A stretch of DNA of 64,000 nucleotides from Stenotrophomonas maltophilia (lineage in GTDB: Bacteria; Pseudomonadota; Gammaproteobacteria; Xanthomonadales; Xanthomonadaceae). The notes below the pieces were generated by a model. That model saw only the letters and a program-made list of their open reading frames with translations. It was not told the origin of the DNA and searched no databases. Below, piece after piece: positions 37,661 through 46,325 of the stretch (its first letter is position 1; every line of letters starts with the position of its first letter). The stretch is from positions 3,078,001 to 3,142,000 of the forward strand of contig NZ_CP015612.1 of assembly GCF_002138415.1 (NCBI RefSeq), in the 5' to 3' direction. Made by a program: the position numbers and the translations under genes.

Positions 37661-38589
37661 TCCACTTCCATCCGCACGCGCGTCAATCCTTGTTTCAATT
37701 CATCCAACCGCTGCTGCGCATGCGCATCGACGCGGTGGAAACCGGAAGTGCCAAAAAACCGATGCAACGCTCCCTGCGCCTGTGGGTCGCTGGCCGCCTG
37801 CAGCAGCACTTCCTGCAAGCGATCCCGCACCCGCGGATCAAGGTCGGCGCGGACCATTTCCACCGCGCGGGGGTAGGGTCCGGTACGCAGCAGTTCGCGG
37901 AAGTCGCGGCGGAACGCAGCCGGCACCCGCCGCTCGTCATTCCAGTCCACGCTGCTCACCGCCCCCACATCGACCACGCCCTTGTGCACGAACGTCGCGA
38001 TGTTCAACTCGCTGCGCGCGAACACGTAGCCCACGCTGTCCCGCCCCGGCATGTCCCACGTCCCCGCCAGGATCTGCGGCGACAACCCTTCCTGCAGCAG
38101 GGTCATCACCGGCACCAGATAGGCGCTGGTCGACGCCGTGTTCTGCAGCGCCAGGCGGTGCCCGCGCAGATCCTGCACGCGCTGGATCGGGCTGTCGCTG
38201 CGCACGAAGAACACTGTCTGGTACTCGCGCACGCCATTGCGCTCGGTCAGCAGCAGCGGTCGTGCGCCACTGCGCTGGCCCAGCGCCACCGCCGTACCCG
38301 AGGTTTCGGTGACCCAGTCGACCCTGCCCCGCCGCAGATAGCTGGCCATCTGCTGCGGGTCGCGTGCCATCAGGATCCTCCCCTCCTTGATGCCAACGTC
38401 GTGCATGCGCGCCACCACATAGTCCAGCAAGGGCTGCAGCTGCTCGTAGTGGGCCTTGGGATCATCGCTGATCCGGCCCAGCACCAGCACCGGGTCCGGT
38501 GCTGCATGCACCGTCCCGGCCAGCAGGACCATGGCCAGGCTCAGCAGTCCCCCCTGCATTGCCTTTCGCAGACCCGACACCGGCTTCAT
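37657..38589 (-). CDS. PhnD-like periplasmic binding protein
   Basis: 310 residues. Signal peptide about 1-30 (LLSLAMVLLAGTVHAA). The mature part is a phosphate/phosphonate-type (PhnD/TauT-like) binding fold: VLGRISDDPKAHYEQLQPLL, YLRRGRVDWVTETSG and the STSAYLVPVMTLL anion-binding helix. No ABC permease or ATPase genes accompany it. It overlaps the GGDEF/EAL gene by four bases, so it more likely presents a ligand to that sensor than takes part in uptake. The start MKPVSGLRK has AGGGGGG directly upstream. Confidence 0.85.
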   Translation of the reverse strand: MKPVSGLRKAMQGGLLSLAMVLLAGTVHAAPDPVLVLGRISDDPKAHYEQLQPLLDYVVARMHDVGIKEGRILMARDPQQMASYLRRGRVDWVTETSGTAVALGQRSGARPLLLTERNGVREYQTVFFVRSDSPIQRVQDLRGHRLALQNTASTSAYLVPVMTLLQEGLSPQILAGTWDMPGRDSVGYVFARSELNIATFVHKGVVDVGAVSSVDWNDERRVPAAFRRDFRELLRTGPYPRAVEMVRADLDPRVRDRLQEVLLQAASDPQAQGALHRFFGTSGFHRVDAHAQQRLDELKQGLTRVRMEVE

Positions 38590-38635
38590 CCCCCCTGGGT
38601 ATCCAGACAGACTACCCGAAAAAATGAAAACGTCG

Positions 38636-39406
38636 TCAGCTGTCCTTGCCGCCTGCCTGGGCCAGTCGCGCCATGCGCTGGGTGTCGGCGAGGATGCCGC
38701 GCAGCAGGCGCACTTCCTGCTCGCTGGGCTCGCTGCGCAGGAACAGGCGGCGCAGCTTGCGCATCGCCGATTCCGGGGCGCGGCCCTTGTGGAAATCGAT
38801 CTCGTCCAGCGTGTCGCCAAGCTGGGCGAAGAAGCTCTCCATCTGCTCGTGGCTGGCCGCCTGCTCGCGGAAGCCCGGCTCGGCGTCGGCCGCAGGCTGC
38901 GCACCCAGCAGCTGCATGCGCGTTTCATAGGCCAGCACCTGCACGGCGGCAGCCAGGTTGAGCGAGCTGAACTCCGGGTCGGACGGGATGTGCACCGCTG
39001 CATGGCAAAGCTGCAGTTCCTCATTGGTCAGGCCGGTGCGCTCACGGCCGAACACCAGCGCCACCTCGGCCCCCTCGCCGGCCTTGGCCACCGCGCGGGC
39101 AGCGGCATCGGCCGGCAGGTACTCCTCCAGCTGCACGCGGCGGGCACGGGCGGTGCAGCCCAGCACCAGGCGGCAGTCAGCCACGGCCTCGGCCAGGGTG
39201 GCCACCACCGGGGCGTCCCCCAGCACGTCTTCGGCACCGGCCGAGCGGCGGAAGGCCTCCTCATCCAGCGGCTTTTCGGGGGCAACCAGGACCAGGCGGG
39301 CCAGGCCCATGGTCTTCAGGGCACGGGCGGCAGCGCCCATGTTGCCGGGGTGCTGGGTACCGACCAGGACGAATCGGAGGCGGGTGGCGGCAGGAAACTG
39401 GGACAT
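38636..39406 (-). CDS. trmJ: tRNA (cytidine/uridine-2'-O-)-methyltransferase TrmJ
   Basis: SPOUT-fold enzyme that methylates the ribose at position 32 of several tRNAs. 256 residues (E. coli 246). Characteristic are FVLVGTQHPGNMGAAARA at the start, LVFGRERTGLTNEEL, and IPSDPEFSSLNLAAAVQVL with the SAM-binding knot. Start at MSQFPAAT, the family N-terminus. It diverges from suhB, an arrangement also found in E. coli. Confidence 0.93.
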   Translation of the reverse strand: MSQFPAATRLRFVLVGTQHPGNMGAAARALKTMGLARLVLVAPEKPLDEEAFRRSAGAEDVLGDAPVVATLAEAVADCRLVLGCTARARRVQLEEYLPADAAARAVAKAGEGAEVALVFGRERTGLTNEELQLCHAAVHIPSDPEFSSLNLAAAVQVLAYETRMQLLGAQPAADAEPGFREQAASHEQMESFFAQLGDTLDEIDFHKGRAPESAMRKLRRLFLRSEPSEQEVRLLRGILADTQRMARLAQAGGKDS

Positions 39407-39526
39407 GAACAGGGAAAAGGTCGAGCTGGACGATGACCAATGGTAAACTGTGCGGCCGGCCACTGCGCCGGACCCGCTCTTTTCCCCCGCCAGTCCATCT
39501 CTTCTGCCTTTCCGGGAGCCCACGCC

Positions 39527-40354
39527 ATGCAGAAACCCGCCGTAACCGTCATGGTCAAGGCCGCCCGCCTCGCCGGCAACGTCCTGTTGCGCAACATCAA
39601 CAAGCTCGAGGCACTGAACGTGGTGCAGAAGGGCCGGATGGACTACGCCAGCGAAGTGGATGCGGACGCGGAAAAGGTCATCGTCAAGGAACTCAAGCGC
39701 GCCTACCCGGACTACGGCATCTTCGGTGAAGAAGGTGGCGTGCAGGGCGAGCGCCGCCAGATGTGGGTCATCGACCCGCTGGACGGCACCAGCAACTACC
39801 TGCGCGGCGTGCCGCACTACTGCGTGTCGATCGCCCTGGTCGAAAACGGCGAGCCGACCGATGCGGTCATCTTCGACCCGCTGCGCAATGAACTGTTCAC
39901 CGCCAGCCGTGGCGCTGGTGCCGTGCTGAACGATCGCCGCATCCGCGTGGCCGACCGCAAGGACCTGGAAGGCACCATGATCCACACTGGCTTCGCCCCG
40001 CGCGAGCGCAACCGCGCCAGCGCCCAGCTGAAGGCGGTGGACGCCCTGCTGGTGCACGGCGAGGACATCCGCCGCACCGGTTCGGCCGCGCTGGACCTGG
40101 CCTACGTGGCCTGCGGCCGCGCCGACGCCTACTTCGAAGCCGGCGTGAAGGCATGGGACATCGCCGCCGGCCTGCTGCTGGTCCGCGAAGCGGGCGGCAA
40201 GGTCTGCGACTTCAAGGGCGCGACCCTGGGCCGCATGGACAACCGCGGCCCGGAGACCCATCAGATCGTGGCCGGCAACCTGAAGGTGGCCGAGTCGCTG
40301 CAGAAGGTGCTGGTCAACACCGGCTACGCGGCGGAGTTCGACGCGAAGTTCTGA
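39527..40354 (+). CDS. suhB: Inositol-1-monophosphatase SuhB
   Basis: Mg-dependent inositol monophosphatase; in E. coli it also serves in the rRNA antitermination complex. 275 residues. Metal-site motifs are [17 protein letters not shown] and the final [20 protein letters not shown] precedes the ATG at 39527. It is divergent from trmJ. A terminator follows at 40381-40405. Confidence 0.94.
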   Translation: MQKPAVTVMVKAARLAGNVLLRNINKLEALNVVQKGRMDYASEVDADAEKVIVKELKRAYPDYGIFGEEGGVQGERRQMWVIDPLDGTSNYLRGVPHYCVSIALVENGEPTDAVIFDPLRNELFTASRGAGAVLNDRRIRVADRKDLEGTMIHTGFAPRERNRASAQLKAVDALLVHGEDIRRTGSAALDLAYVACGRADAYFEAGVKAWDIAAGLLLVREAGGKVCDFKGATLGRMDNRGPETHQIVAGNLKVAESLQKVLVNTGYAAEFDAKF

Positions 40355-40380
40355 GATTCCGTGTAAAGCGGTTCATGGAG

Positions 40381-40405
40381 ACGGCACCTGCGAGGGTGCC
40401 GTTTT
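40381..40405 (+). terminator. Terminator after suhB
   Basis: Stem ACGGCACC / GGTGCCGT with a 6-nt loop, then TTTT. Confidence 0.8.
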
Positions 40406-40424
40406 CGTATCCGCAGTGATCGTG

Positions 40425-40630
40425 CTTGTCACTTTCTTTGCTCGTGCACCGAGTTGCAGGAGCAGTCCGGAACGGCGTAGCCGGCCCGTAGGGTGGCGCA
40501 CATGGATGTGCGCCATCAAGAAAGTAACCAAAGAAACACGCCGCCAGGGCGCGAGCCGATGCTGCGCATCGGTACCCTGCGCTCCTCGGCCCGCTCAAGG
40601 CGGGTCCCAAGGTCAAATGCCACAGCTGCA
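40425..40630 (+). repeat. Long interspersed repeat, copy 2 (interrupted)
   Basis: Same family as 25743-25950. The leading palindrome ACTTTCTT / AAGAAAGT is split by about 80 bp that include a GTAG REP (40488-40515). After AACCAAAGAAACACGCCGCC the copy runs through the ATGCTGCGCATC hairpin, lacks about 95 bp of the middle, and ends in the same CAAGGCGGGTCCCAAGGTCA-type tail. It lies opposite copy 3. Confidence 0.75.
40488..40515 (+). repeat. GTAG-type REP nested in the repeat hairpin
   Basis: GTAG then GGTGGCGCACAT-GG-ATGTGCGCCATC, a stem of about ten pairs. It lies inside the loop of the ACTTTCTT...AAGAAAGT hairpin of the long repeat. Confidence 0.75.
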
Positions 40631-40634
40631 CCCA

Positions 40635-40658
40635 GTAGATCCACGCCACGCGTGGATG
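40635..40658 (+). repeat. GTAG-type REP at the centre of an inverted composite
   Basis: GTAG then ATCCACGC-CAC-GCGTGGAT-G. It lies between repeat copies 2 and 3, near the centre of symmetry of 40425-40867. Confidence 0.88.
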
Positions 40659-40681
40659 CTTTTGCCGTTGAACTTGACTTC

Positions 40682-40867
40682 CAGTCCGCCTTGAGCGAGC
40701 CGAGCATCGCAGGGGAATCAGGGGCGGAGAGGCGCCGGTGTTTGAGCGCAGCGAGTTCGGCGCCGTCCCCTTATTCACCGAGAAGCGCAGGGTACCGGCG
40801 CGTAGCGACGGCTCGCGGCCGGCGGAGCGTTTCCTTGGTTACTTTCTTTGCGCGCAAAGAAAGTGAC
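40682..40867 (-). repeat. Long interspersed repeat, copy 3 (inverted)
   Basis: Reverse complement of the family at 25743-25950, including the middle part missing from copy 2 (arms AATCAGGGG-like and CCCCTGATT). It ends in the perfect palindrome ACTTTCTTTGCG / CGCAAAGAAAGT (40841-40864). The loop bases differ from copy 1 (TGCGCGCA against TTCGCGAA) but still pair. Confidence 0.8.
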
Positions 40868-40930
40868 ACCCCTCCGCGGTCGCGGAAATGATCCCAGGCA
40901 TCGCCTGGCGCCACCAATGCGTGCGCGCGC

Positions 40931-40962
40931 AAAACAAAAACGCCCGGCGCGAGGCCAGGCGT
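40931..40962 (-). terminator. Terminator after htpX
   Basis: On the minus strand AACGCC(T)GGC-CTCGC-GCC(G)GGCGTT followed by TTTGTTTT, 29 bp beyond the htpX stop. Confidence 0.75.
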
Positions 40963-40990
40963 TCCTGCACTACCGTGGAAGTACGGAGGC

Positions 40991-41857
40991 TTACGCCACC
41001 GTCGACGCCCGCAGCGCGGCGATGCGCTCTTCCAGCGGCGGGTGGCTCATGAACAGCTTCTTCGCGGTCGAACCGGCAATACCGAAGGCTGCGATCTGGG
41101 TCGGCAGCGTGCTCTGGCCGTGGTTGAGCTGCAGGCGCTCCAGCGCAGCGATCATCTTCTGGCGGCCGGCCAGCGAGGCACCGCCGGCGTCGGCGCGGAA
41201 CTCGCGATGGCGCGAGAACCACATCGAGATCATCGTCGCGAACAGGCCGAACACCATCTCCAGCACGAACACGATGATGTAGTACGCAAAGCCGCGGCCA
41301 CCGCCTTCGCGGTTGCCCGACAGCGCGCTGTCGATGACACCGCCCACCACGCGGGCCAGCACGATCACGAAGGTGTTCAGCACACCCTGCAGCAGCGCCA
41401 TGGTGATCATGTCACCGTTGGCGACGTGGGCGATTTCATGGCCCAGCACCGCTTCGGCCTCGTCTTCGCTCATGTTGTGCAGCAGGCCGGTGGACACCGC
41501 CACCAGCGCGTTGTTGCGGTTGGCACCGGTGGCGAAAGCATTGATCTCCGGGCCGTCATACACCGCCACTTCCGGCATGCCGATACCGGCCGCCTTGGCC
41601 TGGCGCTCGACGGTGGCCAGCAGCCAGCGCTCGGTCTGGTTGCGCGGCTCGGTGATCACCACCGCACCGGTGGAGCGCTTGGCCATCCACTTGGACAGCA
41701 GCAGCGAGATGAGGGAGCCACCAAAACCAAAGATCGCGGCCATGACCAGCAGGCCGCTCATCTGGTTCGAATTGACCCCCAGCAACGACATCACGATGCT
41801 GGCGAGGATCAGGACCGCGAAATTGGTCGCCAGGAACAGGGCAATGCGGGTGAACAT
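40991..41857 (-). CDS. htpX: Membrane zinc protease HtpX
   Basis: M48B peptidase of the inner membrane that degrades misfolded membrane proteins together with FtsH. 288 residues (E. coli 293). Two N-terminal helices (about 4-27, 33-55), the zinc motif HEIAH near residue 140 with the downstream Glu ligand in [12 protein letters not shown], and a further hydrophobic pair around 155-215. Start [13 protein letters not shown] is the family N-terminus. It diverges from gluQ. Confidence 0.95.
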   Translation of the reverse strand: MFTRIALFLATNFAVLILASIVMSLLGVNSNQMSGLLVMAAIFGFGGSLISLLLSKWMAKRSTGAVVITEPRNQTERWLLATVERQAKAAGIGMPEVAVYDGPEINAFATGANRNNALVAVSTGLLHNMSEDEAEAVLGHEIAHVANGDMITMALLQGVLNTFVIVLARVVGGVIDSALSGNREGGGRGFAYYIIVFVLEMVFGLFATMISMWFSRHREFRADAGGASLAGRQKMIAALERLQLNHGQSTLPTQIAAFGIAGSTAKKLFMSHPPLEERIAALRASTVA

Positions 41858-41950
41858 GGGAAAATCCGGCTTGGAAGGGGTCGATACCGGTCAATTTGCG
41901 GTGTGGTCAGCTTGAATTCAAGCGCCAACCTGACCGACGATTCAGCCTGC

Positions 41951-42871
41951 ATGACCGCCAATGTTCCCTGCGGCCGCTTCGCGCCCTCGCCGACCGGCCT
42001 GCTCCACCCCGGATCCCTGCTCGCCGCCTTCGGCAGCTGGCTGCTCGCTCGCCATCACGGCGGCCTGTGGCGGCTGCGCATCGAAGACGTCGACCCGCCG
42101 CGCACCGTGCCCGGTGCCGCCGAGTCACAGCTGCAGGCGCTGACGGCGTTCGGCCTGGTCCATGATGGCCCGATCCTCTGGCAGAGCGCCCGCGGCGGGG
42201 CCTACCAGGCCGCGTTGGATGTACTGCTGGCCGATGATCTGGCCTTTGTCTGCCACTGCAGCCGCAGCGAGCTGGCTGCCAGCGGCGGCATCCACCATCG
42301 TTGCGTCGCCCGGCAATCTCGACCGGACCCCGCCGTCCGTTTCCGCGTGCCACCGGGCAGCATCGTGCATTTCGACGATGGCCTGCGTGGTCCGCAGCAG
42401 CAGGACGTGCATGCCGAGGTTGGCGACTTCGTGCTGCGCCGCGCGGATGGCTGCTGGGCCTACCAGCTGGCCGTGGTGGTCGATGACGCCGCACAGGGCG
42501 TGACTGAAGTGGTGCGCGGCGCCGACCTGCTCGATTCCACCGCGCGGCAGATCCTGCTGCAGCAGGCGTTGGGCCTGGCGGTGCCGCGCTACTGGCACCT
42601 GCCGCTGCTCCTGGATGCGCCGGGCCACAAGCTGTCCAAGTCACTGGCGGCGCTGCCGGTGGACAGTTCGCACCCGCTGCCCGTGCTGCGCCAGCTCTGG
42701 CAGTTGCTGGGCCAGGCACCTGCCGCCCTGGACCACGCGCACGATCTGGACACACTGCTGGCCACGGCTCGACAGGCCTTCGACCCCGCCCAGCTGCCGC
42801 GCGCCGACATCCTGCTGCCGGCCGGCGCACTTTCCGCGCCGATGTTGCAGAATCCCCCTTCCCCCACCTGA
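41951..42871 (+). CDS. gluQ: Glutamyl-Q tRNA(Asp) synthetase GluQ
   Basis: Attaches glutamate to queuosine in the anticodon of tRNA-Asp. 306 residues, matching a GluRS catalytic core without an anticodon domain. The ATP motif is [15 protein letters not shown], the zinc site has CHCSRSEL with a later HRC, and the KMSKS loop is [10 protein letters not shown]. Start [10 protein letters not shown]; a very long upstream in-frame extension is antisense to htpX and was rejected. QueG, which finishes queuosine, is encoded at 51993. Confidence 0.92.
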   Translation: MTANVPCGRFAPSPTGLLHPGSLLAAFGSWLLARHHGGLWRLRIEDVDPPRTVPGAAESQLQALTAFGLVHDGPILWQSARGGAYQAALDVLLADDLAFVCHCSRSELAASGGIHHRCVARQSRPDPAVRFRVPPGSIVHFDDGLRGPQQQDVHAEVGDFVLRRADGCWAYQLAVVVDDAAQGVTEVVRGADLLDSTARQILLQQALGLAVPRYWHLPLLLDAPGHKLSKSLAALPVDSSHPLPVLRQLWQLLGQAPAALDHAHDLDTLLATARQAFDPAQLPRADILLPAGALSAPMLQNPPSPT

Positions 42872-42888
42872 TACCCGGACAGCATTCC

Positions 42889-43629
42889 ATGACATCTCGC
42901 GTCGCACTGGTCACCGGCGGAACCGGCGGCATCGGTACCGCCATCTGCCAACGCCTGGCCGACCAGGGCCACCGGGTCGCCACCAATTACCGCGACGAGG
43001 CCAAGGCTCGCGCCTGGCAGCAGGCGATGACCGAACGCGGCTACAGCGTGTCGATCTTCCCGGGCGATGTCTCCGATCCAAGCAGCGCCGAAGCGCTGGT
43101 GCGCGCGGTCGAGGCCGAACTGGGTCCGGTCGAGATCCTGGTCAACAACGCCGGCATCACCCGCGACACCACCTTCCACCGCATGCGCGCGGACCAGTGG
43201 CACGATGTGATCAACACCAATCTCAATTCAGTGTTCAACGTCACCCGTCCGGTCATCGAGGGCATGCGCCGCCGCGGCTGGGGCCGGGTCATCCAGATCA
43301 GCTCGATCAACGGCCTGAAGGGCCAGTACGGCCAGGCCAACTACGCGGCGGCCAAGGCCGGCATGCACGGCTTCACCATCTCGCTGGCGCGCGAGAACGC
43401 CGGCTTCGGCATCACCGTCAACACCATTTCGCCCGGCTACGTCGCCACCGACATGGTGATGGCGGTGCCGGAGGAGGTGCGTGCCAAGATCATCGCCGAC
43501 ATCCCCACCGGACGCCTGGGCAAGCCGGAGGAAATCGCCTACGGCGTCTCGTTCCTGGTCGCCGATGAAGCCTCGTGGATCACCGGCAGCAACCTGGACA
43601 TCAACGGCGGCCACCATATGGGTTGGTAA
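42889..43629 (+). CDS. phbB: Acetoacetyl-CoA reductase (PhbB/PhaB type)
   Basis: NADPH-dependent short-chain dehydrogenase giving (R)-3-hydroxybutyryl-CoA for polyhydroxyalkanoate. 246 residues. Cofactor motif VTGGTGGIGTA, NNAG, catalytic Ser-Tyr-Lys in ISSINGLKGQYGQANYAAAK and the PhbB-like ending DINGGHHM. It lies 17 bp after gluQ and 183 bp before phaR, which supports the PHA role over FabG; no phaC synthase is in the window. Confidence 0.88.
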   Translation: MTSRVALVTGGTGGIGTAICQRLADQGHRVATNYRDEAKARAWQQAMTERGYSVSIFPGDVSDPSSAEALVRAVEAELGPVEILVNNAGITRDTTFHRMRADQWHDVINTNLNSVFNVTRPVIEGMRRRGWGRVIQISSINGLKGQYGQANYAAAKAGMHGFTISLARENAGFGITVNTISPGYVATDMVMAVPEEVRAKIIADIPTGRLGKPEEIAYGVSFLVADEASWITGSNLDINGGHHMGW

Positions 43630-43680
43630 GCCGCGCAGCGGGCCATCGCGGCGAACGCCGCCGGCCCCTGCCAAGAGTCA

Positions 43681-43714
43681 TGCTGCGCAGCACGCAAACC
43701 CTTGTTGCGCAACA
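43681..43714. promoter_or_regulatory. Twin dyads upstream of phaR, candidate PhaR operator
   Basis: TGCTGCGCAGCA (43681-43692) and TGTTGCGCAACA (43703-43714) are perfect 12-bp palindromes whose centres are 22 bp apart, about two helical turns. They share TGYTGCGCARCA. CTGC/GCAG dyads are recorded for PhaR in other bacteria, so autoregulation is plausible but inferred. Confidence 0.5.
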
Positions 43715-43812
43715 TGATCGCCGCCGAAAGCCAAGCCTGGCGGGGGCTGAGGCGGTTGCAACGGCTGCTGCACTGCGCCATGCTGCGCGTCTACTGTGAC
43801 GAGTACCGCTTC

Positions 43813-44352
43813 ATGGCTGCGACCCGCATCATCAAGAAGTATCCGAACCGCCGTCTCTACGACACCGAGATCTCCAGCTACATCACCATCGAGGACGTGC
43901 GCCAGCTGATCCTGGACGGTGAAGACTTCGAAGTCCGCGACGCCAAGAGCGGCGACGACCTCACGCGATCGGTCCTGCTGCAGATCATCGCCGACCAGGA
44001 GCAGGACGGCGAACCGATGCTGTCCACCCAGCTGCTGAGCCAGCTGATCCGCTTCTACGGCGATTCCCTGCAGGGCTTCATGGGCAATTACCTGGAGCGC
44101 AGCATGCAGGTCTTCCTCGACCAGCAGCAGCAGTTCCGCCAGCAGATGGGCAACCTGCTGGGCCAGACCCCGTGGGCGATGATGAACCAGTTGACCGAGC
44201 GCAACCTGGAGCTGTGGCAGGAATTCCAGCGCAACATGGGCACGGGCTTCGGCGGCCCGCGCCCGGGCGGCACCGGAACGGGAACCGGCGCAGGTACCGG
44301 CAACAAGCCGAACGAACCGGGCACCGGCACCGGCGGCAAGACCCGCCGCTGA
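43813..44352 (+). CDS. phaR: Polyhydroxyalkanoate synthesis repressor PhaR
   Basis: Regulator that binds PHA and represses phasin genes and itself. 179 residues. The N-terminal PHB/PHA accumulation-regulator DNA-binding domain is unmistakable (RIIKKYPNRRLYDTEISSYI, about 4-60), followed by a PHB_acc domain (about 70-110) and a Gly/Thr/Pro-rich tail (about 145-179). The start at MAATRIIKK is the family N-terminus though its ribosome site is weak; an ATG at 43702 would add 37 non-family residues and run through the proposed operator. Confidence 0.9.
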   Translation: MAATRIIKKYPNRRLYDTEISSYITIEDVRQLILDGEDFEVRDAKSGDDLTRSVLLQIIADQEQDGEPMLSTQLLSQLIRFYGDSLQGFMGNYLERSMQVFLDQQQQFRQQMGNLLGQTPWAMMNQLTERNLELWQEFQRNMGTGFGGPRPGGTGTGTGAGTGNKPNEPGTGTGGKTRR

Positions 44353-44373
44353 GCTGCAGCAACGGCTGATACG

Positions 44374-44402
44374 AAAACGGTGCGCCCCTGGCGCGCCGTT
44401 TT
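44374..44402. terminator. Bidirectional terminator between phaR and the TraB-like gene
   Basis: AAAACGGTGCGCC-CCT-GGCGCGCCGTTTT with one mismatch; A and T runs at both ends. Confidence 0.8.
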
Positions 44403-44426
44403 GTTTGGCATCGCGCCAACGATACG

Positions 44427-45380
44427 TCAGCGTTTCGCCTTGCACCCCGTGCATACGCGCTCGACCTTGTAACCCTTCGCCTTCAGCTTCTCGACCACGC
44501 CATCGTTGCCCAGCAGGTGCAACGTGCCGACCACCACCAGCGTGCCGCCCTGCCCGGCCTGCAGGTACGGCAGCAGCTTCGGCACCCAGGCGTCATTGCG
44601 GCCGGTATTGATGCGCTGATACAGCTGCGGATACTGCTGGCGCATTTCCGCCGCCATCCGGGTCCACAGCACGCGCTCGTCACCGCGACGCCAGGCGTCG
44701 TGCAACTGGCGTGCCTGCTCGTCGGCCTTGCCGGCCTGGTCCAGCGCTTCGGCCAGCATCTGCCGCTGTTCCTGCAGCGTCATTCCGTCGAGCATGCCGA
44801 TCTGGGTGTCGATGTCTTCCAGTCCCGCAGTCTTGCGCCCGGTCTTCTGCGCACGCTCCATGAAGTGACGGTCCAGGCCCAGTGCCGGGTCCAGGCCCAG
44901 CTTCTGCATCTGCCCGACCGAAATGCTCAGGCCGACAAACCACGGCTTCATCCCCTGCATCTGCGCCAGCGGCAGCTTGTTTTCGGTGGCGAACACCTGC
45001 AGCTTCTGCCAGGTCGCAGCATCCAGATCACGCTTGAGCTCGCTGCCATCGGTGCGGACCGCAGCCTGCACCATGCGGCTGGCCAGCTGTGGTGACTGCA
45101 TGTCTTCCGGCGACAGTTCGAACACCACCCGCTGCGAGGCCTCGAACGCCTGTTCGACATCGGGCGACAACGGATAGTCCTGCGGCTTCAGCAGGTGGAA
45201 GGAGCCGAGCAGGTAGAGGCGCGAGTCGCCCGGGCCGGTCACTTTCCACAGCAACGGCACCGGCGGCTTGGCCGCCGCTGCGCCAGCGGTATCGGCTTGC
45301 ACGGTACGCGCTGCAACCAGCGGTGCCAGCGCACAGGCCGCCAACAGAACGGTGGCACGCAACAGGGATCTGATCGGCAT
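44427..45380 (-). CDS. TraB/GumN family protein, exported
   Basis: 317 residues. Signal peptide about 1-23 (LLAACALAPLVAAR). The TraB/GumN domain covers about 45-310, with the paired metal-type motifs LYLLGSFHLLKP near the start and LVVVGTLHLLGNDG near the end (GxxHLL). GumN lies in the xanthan locus of Xanthomonas, but the biochemical role of this family is not settled. AAGGAGAAGG lies before the start. It follows the DUF1684 lipoprotein gene by one base. Confidence 0.85.
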   Translation of the reverse strand: MPIRSLLRATVLLAACALAPLVAARTVQADTAGAAAAKPPVPLLWKVTGPGDSRLYLLGSFHLLKPQDYPLSPDVEQAFEASQRVVFELSPEDMQSPQLASRMVQAAVRTDGSELKRDLDAATWQKLQVFATENKLPLAQMQGMKPWFVGLSISVGQMQKLGLDPALGLDRHFMERAQKTGRKTAGLEDIDTQIGMLDGMTLQEQRQMLAEALDQAGKADEQARQLHDAWRRGDERVLWTRMAAEMRQQYPQLYQRINTGRNDAWVPKLLPYLQAGQGGTLVVVGTLHLLGNDGVVEKLKAKGYKVERVCTGCKAKR

Positions 45381-45381
45381 A

Positions 45382-46314
45382 TCAGCCTTCTCCTTCAGGC
45401 AGGTGGTAGGCCTTCTCGCCCGCTTCCACACGCAGGTCCAACCGGTTTTCGGGTGGCGCCAACGGGCAGGTCGCGTAAGCGGTGAACGCACACGGTGGGT
45501 TGTAGGCATGGTTGAAATCGATGCGCACCGTGCCATCGGCGCCCGGCGCGTCGGTGTCCAGGTAACGCCCGGCCGGATAGCTGCCGCGGCCACTGGTGCG
45601 GTCGGCAAATATCAGGAACAGCGATTGGCCGGGGGCACCAATCGCCTCCAGCCGCCAGCTGCGGCCATCACGTTCGAACTCGACGGCGCCTGCGTTCGGC
45701 ATCTCGGTGGTCAGGCCAGTGATATCGACGATCGGCAGGGTCTTGCCCGGCGGGTGCGCGATGAAGCGTGCCTGCACCTGCCAATCAGGACCACCCGGCC
45801 AGTACTCCAGCCCACCGAAATCGCGGCGTGCCGGCGCATCGGCATGCTTGACCCGCAGCGCATCGCGCGGGCCGCGGCGGATGATGCTGAGCTGTCCCTT
45901 GCCACCATCGAAGGCCAGCAGCGTCGGCTGCGGATCCTTGTCGGTGTCGACACGGATGCGGCCGCGCACCGGCTGCCCGTCCTGGCTGACGTCAACGCCG
46001 GCCTCCGGTGTGAACCACCATTGGCTGCCTTCGCGGCGCAGCAGGCCCAGCTTGTCCGGGCCGACCGCCAAGCGGATGCCATTGGTCGCGCCGCTGCCGA
46101 CGAAGTGGGATTTGTTCTGCAGCCAGTGCAGGCCAACCAGTGCCGTCCAACCATCCGGCCGGGTCAGGTCCTGATAGCGCGCCACCCGCCACTGCTGCTG
46201 CTCGGCGGCATAGGACGGATCCTCCGCGGCCGAAGCCGGTGCCGGCGGCGTCGCCGGGCTGCAGGCGGCCAACACCAAAGCGGCCAGCAGGCCGCCCATT
46301 CCCCGATAACGCAT
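45382..46314 (-). CDS. DUF1684 lipoprotein
   Basis: 310 residues. Lipobox LVLAAC near residue 18, so the mature protein is lipid-anchored. The remainder is the DUF1684 fold: WRVARYQDLTRPDGWTALVG at the start of the domain and FNHAYNPPCAFTAYATCPLA near the end, the most conserved block. Function unknown. GGGGAG precedes the ATG at 46314. It lies 11 bp downstream of mutL and one base before the TraB-like gene, so the three form an operon. Confidence 0.85.
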   Translation of the reverse strand: MRYRGMGGLLAALVLAACSPATPPAPASAAEDPSYAAEQQQWRVARYQDLTRPDGWTALVGLHWLQNKSHFVGSGATNGIRLAVGPDKLGLLRREGSQWWFTPEAGVDVSQDGQPVRGRIRVDTDKDPQPTLLAFDGGKGQLSIIRRGPRDALRVKHADAPARRDFGGLEYWPGGPDWQVQARFIAHPPGKTLPIVDITGLTTEMPNAGAVEFERDGRSWRLEAIGAPGQSLFLIFADRTSGRGSYPAGRYLDTDAPGADGTVRIDFNHAYNPPCAFTAYATCPLAPPENRLDLRVEAGEKAYHLPEGEG

Positions 46315-46325
46315 CGATGCTCCCC

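Noticed and set aside
40425..40867. Small genes in the suhB-htpX gap
   Set aside because: Several short frames exist on both strands, but they coincide with repeat copies and have no ribosome sites or recognisable products.
43702..43812. Longer PhaR starting at 43702
   Set aside because: The added 37 residues are not in the family, and the segment begins inside a perfect dyad that looks regulatory.
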